DNA from: Aliirhizobium wenxiniae
Lineage (GTDB): Bacteria; Pseudomonadota; Alphaproteobacteria; Rhizobiales; Rhizobiaceae
Length of the DNA stretch: 64,000 nucleotides
NCBI RefSeq assembly: GCF_019511445.1
Contig: NZ_JAEUAN010000004.1
Span: 186,001 to 250,000 of the forward strand
Direction: 5' to 3'
Shown: positions 58,214 to 64,000 of the stretch, piece by piece
How positions within the stretch are numbered: the first letter of the stretch is position 1
Layout: every line of letters starts with the position of its first letter
Notes under the pieces: model-generated
What the model saw: only the letters and a program-made list of their open reading frames with translations
The model's database searches: none
What the model was told of the DNA's origin: nothing
Position numbers and translations under genes: made by a program

Positions 58214-58999
58214 CTACTCTCCGGCCAGTTCCGCGTAAAATTCTAGCACGGCCTTCTTAAACACCCTGTCGCCGACGGCCAGCATATGGTCACGGTTCGG
58301 AATATCAAGCGCTCGGGCATCCGGCATCAGGTCGGCCAGTTCCTGCGCCGAGCCGGCAATATCATCCTTCGTCCCGACGCCGATCAGCGTGGGCGCCTCT
58401 ATCCGTGCCATATCGGATCGAGCGACCAGATCGCGCGAGCCTCGGATACAGGCCGCAAGCGCTTGTCTGTCGCTTTTCGTCTGATCCGCGAAGGCGCGGA
58501 ACATCTTGCCGCGCTCATGCGTGATTGCGTCGGCATCCGGCGCAAGCAAGGCGTCTGCAATCGGGTCCCAGTCGCCGACGCCATCTGTCATGCCGATGCC
58601 GAGACCACCCAGCACCAGTGAACGAACCCGCTCGGGATGGGCAAGAGCAGCAAAAACGGAAATTCTTGCCCCCATCGAATATCCGAACAGATGGGCTTCG
58701 GGAATACGCAGATGATCAAGCAGCGCCACTGCGTCGTCTGCCATCACCCACGGGCGATAGGCCTCGGCATCCAGCGGCTTGTCGCTTCCGCCATGCCCGC
58801 GATTATCGAGAGCGATGACCCTATAGCCAGCATCTCCGAGCGTCTTAAGCCAACCGGGATGCACCCAATTGACGAGCGCGCTCGATGCAAAGCCATGAAT
58901 GAGAAGCACCGGCTCACCGGACGGCTCACCCTCATCAAAATAGCGAAGATTGATTCCGTCATGAACGAAAGACGAGAAGGCGGGCGCATTCAAATTCAT
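58214..58999 (-). CDS. Alpha/beta-fold hydrolase
   Basis: This 261-residue hydrolase has the oxyanion HGFASS motif (VLLIHGFASSALVNW), the nucleophile elbow GYSMGA (Ser), and the distal acid and His in GTKDDIAGSA and NRDHMLAV. The start is MNLNAPAFSSFVHDG at 58999; the longer frame is unsupported. DNRGHGGSDKPLDAEAYRP is typical of esterase/epoxide-hydrolase-like members. The substrate is unknown. It is divergent from the zinc-finger gene. Confidence 0.88.
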   Translation of the reverse strand: MNLNAPAFSSFVHDGINLRYFDEGEPSGEPVLLIHGFASSALVNWVHPGWLKTLGDAGYRVIALDNRGHGGSDKPLDAEAYRPWVMADDAVALLDHLRIPEAHLFGYSMGARISVFAALAHPERVRSLVLGGLGIGMTDGVGDWDPIADALLAPDADAITHERGKMFRAFADQTKSDRQALAACIRGSRDLVARSDMARIEAPTLIGVGTKDDIAGSAQELADLMPDARALDIPNRDHMLAVGDRVFKKAVLEFYAELAGE

Positions 59000-59145
59000 C
59001 GGGCGATCCTTTGTTTTGCCCGCTCTATAATGGATCGACGACCACCAAAGAACCCGCCTGGGCAAAAAATGCCAGCGTTTCCCCCCTACACATTCGAGAC
59101 TTAGGAAGATAATGTCCGCCGAAATCAAAAGGCAGGGAGACGATC

Positions 59146-59391
59146 ATGGCTGGCCACAGCATTCCTCACTTTCAAAACGATGGCGGATATCCGGTTATCC
59201 AGATTGGCGTGAAGGAGTTCATGTGCACCGGCGCCTCGGTCCCCTTCGACCACCCGCATATTTTCATTGACCTCGGCGATGACAGCGAAAAGGTCTGCTC
59301 CTATTGCTCGACGCTTTATCGTTACAACCCCGGCCTGAAGGCCGAACAGACGGACCCGCCGGGCTGCGTTTTTCAGGTCAAGGCAGCGTAA
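59146..59391 (+). CDS. zf-CHCC zinc-finger domain protein
   Basis: This 81-residue protein carries a CHCC zinc site: MCTGAS, FDHPHIFIDLGDD and VCSYCSTLYRYNP. The same fold is the NDUFS6/complex I 13-kDa subunit domain, and alphaproteobacterial homologues are accessory subunits of NADH dehydrogenase. Its start ATGGCTGGCC has a GGGAGACG ribosome site. A role in respiratory complex I is plausible but not shown. Confidence 0.88.
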   Translation: MAGHSIPHFQNDGGYPVIQIGVKEFMCTGASVPFDHPHIFIDLGDDSEKVCSYCSTLYRYNPGLKAEQTDPPGCVFQVKAA

Positions 59392-59415
59392 GCGCGCGTT
59401 TCAGGCAGTAGGCCA

Positions 59416-60579
59416 ATGCATCTCGACAGGATAGCGATTGTGGGCGCCGGCATGGCCGGCCTTGCGGCAGCATTGAGTTTTTCCCGCCTCGGCATGGCTT
59501 GCGATGTTTTCGAAGAGGCAAGCGAACTCGTGGAGGTAGGCGCGGGCCTGCAAATATCCCCGAACGCATCGGCAATCCTTCGTGAACTCGGCGTACTTGA
59601 TGAACTGGAGAATATCTGGACCGAGCCGGAACAAATCCGCCTCGTCTCAGGGGGTACGCTGAAGAAACTGGCTCATGTTCCGATGGGGCGCTTCGCCAGA
59701 GAACGCTGGGGGGCTCCCTACGGCGTGCTGCACCGGGCGACATTGCAGAACACGCTACTCGCGGCTGTCGAGCGGAACCCGCTTTGCACCGTCACTCTCG
59801 CAACCCCCATTCGCGGAAGCCTGCCCCGTTCGCTCAAGGATCTCACCGGGAACACCTATCCGCTGATCATTGGCGCAGATGGCGTCTGGTCGAATGCAAG
59901 GGCATCCATCGACAACGCCCCGCAGCCGGATTTCTCTCGCAATATAGCCTGGCGCTTTACAGTTCCCCTAGACCAAGCACCCGACTGGCTCCCGAGAAAT
60001 TGTGTCACGGCGGTTCTGGGACCGTCGACCCATCTTGTCGCCTACCCACTCTCTGAAATGGGAGCCTTTAACATCGTGGCGATTGCGGCCGGAATAAGCC
60101 CAGGTGAAACTTGGGAAGCCCAGGCGAGCGAAACCCAGCGCGACATGCTCATCCAGCAATTTTCCGGTTGGCATCCGAATATTATCCAACTCCTTACCCA
60201 AACGCCTCGGCCGACATTCTGGCCGTTGCATGAAGTAACATCCGGGAAATGGCATAACGGCCGCGATCTAGCACTCATTGGCGACGCCGCTCACGCGATG
60301 ATGCCCTTCTCCGCCCAGGGCGCTGTCATGGCAATTGAAGACGGCTATGTTCTGGCCAACGAGGTAAAGAAGGCTTCCACCCTCCCCGAGGCCCTGGCGA
60401 ACTTCGAAAGCCTGCGGGTGAAACGCGCCGGCAAGGTCAAGTCGCGCGGCAACTTCAACCGCTTCGCCTATCACGCCCGCGGTTCAATCCGCATCGGCCG
60501 TGATATCGTCTTGTCCCTGCGTCCGCCGCAATCACTCGCGGCGGATCTGGATTGGCTTTACGGCTACCGCGTCGACTGA
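59416..60579 (+). CDS. FAD-dependent aromatic-ring monooxygenase-like protein
   Basis: This 387-residue flavoprotein hydroxylase resembles salicylate hydroxylases. FAD motifs: IAIVGAGMAGLAAALSFSRLG (GxGxxG, ending Glu-equivalent later), the DG motif in LIIGADGVWSNAR, and GDAAHAMMPFSAQGAVMAIEDG. The substrate is unknown; no aromatic-pathway genes accompany it. Its stop abuts the metC stop exactly (TGATCA). Confidence 0.86.
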   Translation: MHLDRIAIVGAGMAGLAAALSFSRLGMACDVFEEASELVEVGAGLQISPNASAILRELGVLDELENIWTEPEQIRLVSGGTLKKLAHVPMGRFARERWGAPYGVLHRATLQNTLLAAVERNPLCTVTLATPIRGSLPRSLKDLTGNTYPLIIGADGVWSNARASIDNAPQPDFSRNIAWRFTVPLDQAPDWLPRNCVTAVLGPSTHLVAYPLSEMGAFNIVAIAAGISPGETWEAQASETQRDMLIQQFSGWHPNIIQLLTQTPRPTFWPLHEVTSGKWHNGRDLALIGDAAHAMMPFSAQGAVMAIEDGYVLANEVKKASTLPEALANFESLRVKRAGKVKSRGNFNRFAYHARGSIRIGRDIVLSLRPPQSLAADLDWLYGYRVD

Positions 60580-61767
60580 TCAGACGGCGCGGGCAGCAAG
60601 AAATCCCTGTTCGAGATCCTTCTGCAGGTCGGCGACATCTTCCAGGCCGATCTGCAGACGAATGACCGGCCCCTCTGCCGGTTGCTTACGGATTGTGCGA
60701 TCGGACAGATTGACCTGAAGAGCCAGGCTTTCGAACCCGCCCCAGGAATAGCCGAGACCGAAATAGCTCAATGCATCGAGGAACGCATGCGCTTTCGCCT
60801 TGGCGTTTGCTGCGTCAGCCTTGAGTACGAAGGAGAATATGCCGGTAGAGCCTTTGAAATCGCGCTTCCAGATGTCGTGTCCGGGAAAGCTCGGCAATGC
60901 CGGATGCAGGACACGCGCCACGTCATCACGCCCCTCCAGCCACTGAGCAATGGCGAGCGCGCTTTTCTGATGATGCTCAAGACGAACACCCATAGTCCTC
61001 AGGCCACGCAGGATCATGTAGGAATCATCCGGAGCACCGCAGATACCCATGAGGATGCGCGCTTCTTCCAGTTGCGGCCACCATTTGGCATTGGCAGATA
61101 CCGAGCCCATGACGATGTCGGAATGGCCCGACGGATATTTCGTCGTTGCATGGATCGACACATCCACGCCGAAATCGAGCGGACGGAAATAAAGCGGTGT
61201 TGCCCAGGTATTGTCCATCGTGACGACGCAGTCATGCTTGTGTGCCGCATCGGCAATCGCACGGATATCCTGCATCTCGAACGTGTTTGACCCCGGCGCT
61301 TCCGTATGGACGAGCTTGGTATTCGGCTTGATCAGTGCCTCGATACCCGCACCGATTTCCGGGTCATAATATTCAACCTCGACGCCAAGGCGCTTCAGCA
61401 TCGTATTGCAGAAATTGCGGCACGGCGTGTAGACCGAATCGACAATCAGCGCGTGGTCGCCGGCAGACAGATAAGTGAGAAACGGTATCGAAATGGCGGC
61501 CAGTCCCGACGGCACCAGGATCGTGCCGGCAGACCCTTCAAGCTCATCGAATGCAGCACATAAAGCATCGGTAGTCGGGGTAGCACGCGTTCCGTAAGTG
61601 TATGGCTGCGTACGCTTTTCCATCGCCTCGGCATCAGGAAACAATACGGTCGAACCATGAACGACCGGAGGATTGACGAACCCGTGATAATCTCTGGGAT
61701 TGTTACCAATATGTGCAAGACGCGTGTTGGCGCCGGCGGCACCGAGCAAGGAAGATTTCTTGGCCAT
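60580..61767 (-). CDS. metC: Cystathionine beta-lyase (PLP, Cys/Met metabolism family)
   Basis: This 395-residue PLP enzyme splits cystathionine to homocysteine. The start MAKKSSLLGAAGANTRLAHIGNNPRDYHGFVNPPVVHGSTVLFPD is at 61767. Blocks: Y in TYGTRATPTTDAL, PSGLAAISIPFLTYLSAGDH, MDNTWATPLYFRPLDFGVD, the PLP lysine in HATTKYPSGHSDIVMG, and the C-terminal GLGYSWGGFESL. The WGGFES-type ending favours beta-lyase over gamma-synthase. The direction of transsulfuration is by family inference. Confidence 0.92.
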   Translation of the reverse strand: MAKKSSLLGAAGANTRLAHIGNNPRDYHGFVNPPVVHGSTVLFPDAEAMEKRTQPYTYGTRATPTTDALCAAFDELEGSAGTILVPSGLAAISIPFLTYLSAGDHALIVDSVYTPCRNFCNTMLKRLGVEVEYYDPEIGAGIEALIKPNTKLVHTEAPGSNTFEMQDIRAIADAAHKHDCVVTMDNTWATPLYFRPLDFGVDVSIHATTKYPSGHSDIVMGSVSANAKWWPQLEEARILMGICGAPDDSYMILRGLRTMGVRLEHHQKSALAIAQWLEGRDDVARVLHPALPSFPGHDIWKRDFKGSTGIFSFVLKADAANAKAKAHAFLDALSYFGLGYSWGGFESLALQVNLSDRTIRKQPAEGPVIRLQIGLEDVADLQKDLEQGFLAARAV

Positions 61768-62130
61768 TTCGTAGAAAAACTCTCTGAGGCGGGAAAGCAC
61801 TCTTGTCGCGCCGCAGGTGAAATAGGTCAAGTGCGCAGGGCATCCGCACGAAAAGCTGAGCATAGATCAGAGGTAGAGAAAAAGCCGCAGTTTTCAGCAA
61901 TAAATGCACAACCAGTAATCAAACGCCGGAAATATAAGCAAAAAAATTAATTTTACCTCATTTCAAACGCAATTCATGCTGGTGAGACTTGACCCTCAAA
62001 GATTTTGCGAATGAGATGGTAACGCACGTCCCATTTTAGGCTAGCGTGCGGCCGGCCGTGTTCGAAAGATATCTAGGGGAGCGGTTCGGTGTCACCGAAA
62101 CATAAAACTACAAACAAAAAGGTTGGGAAA
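61768..62130. other. 363-bp divergent region, metC / aapJ
   Basis: No gene is seen. It holds both promoters. An A/T-rich palindrome AAAATTAATTTT lies at 61943-61954, suitable as an UP-like or nucleoid-protein site. A strong palindrome is at 62085-62099 in the aapJ leader (separate entry). No SAM riboswitch is recognised upstream of metC. Confidence 0.5.
62085..62099 (+). promoter_or_regulatory. Palindrome in the aapJ leader
   Basis: TTCGGTG-T-CACCGAA is a near-perfect 15-base palindrome with a single central base, 31 bases before the aapJ start. It could be an operator or a leader hairpin next to the ribosome site. Regulator unknown. Confidence 0.45.
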
Positions 62131-63153
62131 ATGAAAAAGACGCTTCTGTCAACCGCGATTGGCGCTGCAGTCCTTGGCTTGGCCTCGGCAGCTTCTGCGG
62201 CCACGCTCGATGACGTTAAGGCGAAGGGAGTTGTAACATGCGGCGTGAGCCAGGGTATTCCGGGGTTCTCTAACCCTGACGACAAGGGCGACTGGTCGGG
62301 TATCGACGTCGACTATTGCCGCGGCATTGCCGCAGCCGTTTTTGGCGATGCCAGCAAGACCAAGTTCGTTGCGCTGTCCAGTAAGGACCGTTTCCCGGCA
62401 CTGCAGTCCGGCGAAGTCGACGTTCTGACCCGTAACACCACCTGGACGATCAGCCGCGACTCGTCGCTCGGCTTCAACTTCCGTACCGTCAACTACTATG
62501 ACGGCCAGGGCTTCATCGTGAAGAAGAGCCTCAACGTAAAGTCCGCGCTCGAGCTGTCCGGCGCTGCCGTCTGCGTTCAGACCGGCACCACGACCGAGCT
62601 CAACCTCGCCGACTACTTCAAGGCCAACAACCTTCAGTACAACCCGGTCGTCTTCGAAAAGGAAGCTGACGCCACCACGGCCTACGATTCCGGCCGTTGC
62701 GACGTCTACACGACCGACCAGTCTGGCCTCTATGCTATCCGCCTGAAGATGAAGAACCCGGACGAGAACATGGTTCTGCCGGAAGTCATCTCCAAGGAGC
62801 CGCTTGGCCCGGCCGTTCGCCAGGGTGACGACAAGTGGTTCGACATCGTGTCGTGGGTTCACTACGCCATGGTCAACGCTGAAGAACTCGGCATCACCTC
62901 GAAGAATGTCGACGAGATGAAGACCAGCGGCAGCCCGGACGTCAAGCGTATGCTGGGCTCCGAAGAAGGCGGCAAGATCGGTACCGACCTCGGTCTGACC
63001 AACGAATGGGCCTACAACGTCGTCAAGCTGGTCGGCAATTACGGTGAAGTCTTCGACCGCACCGTCGGCCCGAACACTCCGCTCAAGATCGAGCGCGGCC
63101 TGAACGCCCTCTGGACCAAGGGCGGCCTTCAGTACGCTCCGCCGATCCGTTAA
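62131..63153 (+). CDS. aapJ: General L-amino-acid ABC transporter, binding protein AapJ
   Basis: This 340-residue family-3 binding protein captures a broad range of L-amino acids for the AapJQMP importer. The start is MKKTLLSTAIGAAVLGLASAASAATLDDVKAKG at 62131, giving a 22-residue signal peptide. Family blocks: VTCGVSQGIPGFSNPDDKGDWSGIDVDYCRGIAAAVFGD, NYYDGQGFIV and CDVYTTDQSGLYAIRLKM. The longer frame from 62089 has a poor leader and is not used. In rhizobia this operon is under Ntr control; ntrBC and ntrYX lie in this window. Confidence 0.96.
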   Translation: MKKTLLSTAIGAAVLGLASAASAATLDDVKAKGVVTCGVSQGIPGFSNPDDKGDWSGIDVDYCRGIAAAVFGDASKTKFVALSSKDRFPALQSGEVDVLTRNTTWTISRDSSLGFNFRTVNYYDGQGFIVKKSLNVKSALELSGAAVCVQTGTTTELNLADYFKANNLQYNPVVFEKEADATTAYDSGRCDVYTTDQSGLYAIRLKMKNPDENMVLPEVISKEPLGPAVRQGDDKWFDIVSWVHYAMVNAEELGITSKNVDEMKTSGSPDVKRMLGSEEGGKIGTDLGLTNEWAYNVVKLVGNYGEVFDRTVGPNTPLKIERGLNALWTKGGLQYAPPIR

Positions 63154-63173
63154 TCGGCCGGCATCCAGCATAG

Positions 63174-63203
63174 GCATGGGGGTGGATATATCCACCTCCA
63201 TGC
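63174..63203 (+). promoter_or_regulatory. Intercistronic hairpin aapJ-aapQ
   Basis: GCATGGGGGTGGATA-TATCCACCTCCATGC is a 15-bp stem with one G-U pair and almost no loop, 20 bases after the aapJ stop and 68 before aapQ. Such hairpins after binding-protein genes usually protect the upstream mRNA and lower expression of the membrane subunits. Confidence 0.75.
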
Positions 63204-63270
63204 ATCCGAAATTCCCGCAAGGGCAAAAAAAGTCTCCAAAAGGAGACATATAAACCAAGGGGATGCGTTT

Positions 63271-64000
63271 ATGGCCGGTATGGCCCTCAATTCCGAAACA
63301 CCTGGCACCAGCAAGCGGACTTCCTCCCTGATCAATGACCCGAAAGTACGCGGGATTTTTTATCAGGTCCTGACATTGGCGCTTCTCGTCCTCTTCGTGT
63401 GGACGGTCACCCAGAACACGATCAACAATCTGCAGAAGGCAAACATTGCCTCCGGCTTCGGTTTCCTTCAAGGACGCGCCGGCTTCGACATCGGCCAGTC
63501 GTTGATCGCCTATACCAGCGATTCGACCTATGGCCGCGCTCTGCTCGTTGGCATCCTGAACACGCTGCAGGTCGCCGTCCTCGGCATCATTACCGCTTCG
63601 ATTATCGGCTTCATTGTCGGTATCGCCCGCCTGTCACGGAACTGGCTGATTGCCAAGCTGGCGCAGGTCTATGTGGAGTTTTTCCGCAATATCCCGCCGC
63701 TGCTGGTTATCCTGTTTTGGTACAAGGGCGTCATCGCCGTGCTGCCGCAGGCGCGTGAATCCTTCAACCTGCCCTTCCAGACCTATCTCAACAACCGCGG
63801 CCTCTTCGTGCCCAAGCCGATCTTCGGTGACGGTTCGTGGGCAATCGCGGTGGCGTTTCTGGTTGGCATCGCAGCGACCGTGCTCGTGGCACGTTGGGCA
63901 AAACAGCGACAGATGCGCACTGGCCAACCGTTCCATACGATATGGACAGGTATTGGCCTGATCTTCGGCCTGCCGCTTCTCACCTTCCTTGCGCTCGGCT
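63271..64000 (+). CDS. aapQ: General L-amino-acid ABC transporter permease AapQ (partial)
   Basis: The gene starts at ATG 63271 (a second ATG is at 63280) and is open to the window end (243 residues). The N-terminus MAGMALNSETPGTSKRTSSLINDPKVRG precedes a first membrane helix (QVLTLALLVLFVWTVTQNT). The family HAAP segment GRALLVGILNTLQVAVLGIITASIIGFIVGIARLSRNW and EFFRNIPPLLVILFWY are visible, then two more helices. aapM and aapP should follow outside the window. Confidence 0.95.
   Translation, partial: MAGMALNSETPGTSKRTSSLINDPKVRGIFYQVLTLALLVLFVWTVTQNTINNLQKANIASGFGFLQGRAGFDIGQSLIAYTSDSTYGRALLVGILNTLQVAVLGIITASIIGFIVGIARLSRNWLIAKLAQVYVEFFRNIPPLLVILFWYKGVIAVLPQARESFNLPFQTYLNNRGLFVPKPIFGDGSWAIAVAFLVGIAATVLVARWAKQRQMRTGQPFHTIWTGIGLIFGLPLLTFLALG

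Noticed and set aside
61768..62130. SAM riboswitch upstream of metC
   Set aside because: I could not find the conserved SAM-II or SAM-I core in this region by eye.

Overview
The window is a stretch of chromosome from a fast-growing alphaproteobacterium of the order Hyphomicrobiales, most likely Rhizobiaceae (Rhizobium/Agrobacterium/Sinorhizobium relatives). The evidence is the gene order: ispDF-dusB-ntrBC-ntrYX-hfq-hflX, kdsA-eno-ftsB-pdhABC-lpdA-lipA, gltA-lpxB-lpxI-lpxA-fabZ-lpxD-bamA-rseP-cdsA-uppS-frr-pyrH-tsf-rpsB, clpS-clpA and aapJQ are all rhizobial core blocks. Other rhizobial signs are a direct-repeat GAAC-N7-GAAC LexA box, an E1-beta subunit carrying its own lipoyl domain, and LpxI in place of LpxH. 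I see no prophage, IS element, CRISPR array, toxin island, rRNA or tRNA gene. This is housekeeping DNA, and I do not claim a new defence or biosynthetic system.

Layout. 1-3319 (+): end of a DUF2849 gene, cysI-type sulfite/nitrite reductase, DUF934 protein, ferredoxin-NADP reductase (sulfur assimilation and redox supply). 3320-3513: a paired palindromic repeat between convergent genes. 3514-9100 (-): hflX, hfq, ntrX, ntrY; the ntrX-hfq spacer holds what looks like the decayed end of a D-amino-acid aminotransferase gene. 9466-11084 (+): a three-gene copper-delivery module (DUF2946-like protein, PCuAC, SCO/SenC) lying between ntrY and ntrC. 11148-14769 (-): dusB-ntrB-ntrC. 14935-16622 (+): ispDF and a CinA-C amidase. 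16629-25938 (-): RatA/COQ10-like protein, P-loop kinase-like protein, lipA, GlsB-type membrane protein, lpdA, DUF465 protein, SGNH hydrolase, pdhC, pdhB, pdhA, with one small (+) gene at 17854. 26132-29769 (-): ftsB, eno, kdsA, VOC protein. 29967-30680 (+): lexA, converging with comEC (-). 33505-34794 (+): gltA. 34899-48051 (-): the lipid A / outer membrane / translation block lpxB to rpsB. 48251-49406 (-): a small protein and an EipB-type periplasmic protein. 49516-52464 (+): RidA, glycerophosphodiesterase, FemAB-like acyltransferase, HIT protein. 52465-58999 (-): azlDC, clpA, clpS, DUF3126 protein, cysE, alpha/beta hydrolase. 59146-60579 (+): zinc-finger protein and FAD monooxygenase. 60580-61767 (-): metC-type lyase. 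62131-64000 (+): aapJ and the start of aapQ.

How the genes work together. CysI, Fpr, CysE and MetC give sulfate reduction, serine activation and transsulfuration. NtrBC and NtrYX control nitrogen use, with AapJQ as a likely target. PdhABC, LpdA, LipA, GltA and Eno link lower glycolysis to the TCA cycle. KdsA, FabZ and LpxA/D/I/B make lipid A precursors, and BamA, RseP and EipB look after the envelope.

Most notable observations: the aminotransferase relic between ntrX and hfq; a possible non-canonical ATT start for hflX; the copper module inside the ntr cluster; NtrX lacking GAFTGA; several strong palindromes at promoters or intercistronic gaps; and two convergent gene pairs that meet at exactly TGATCA.
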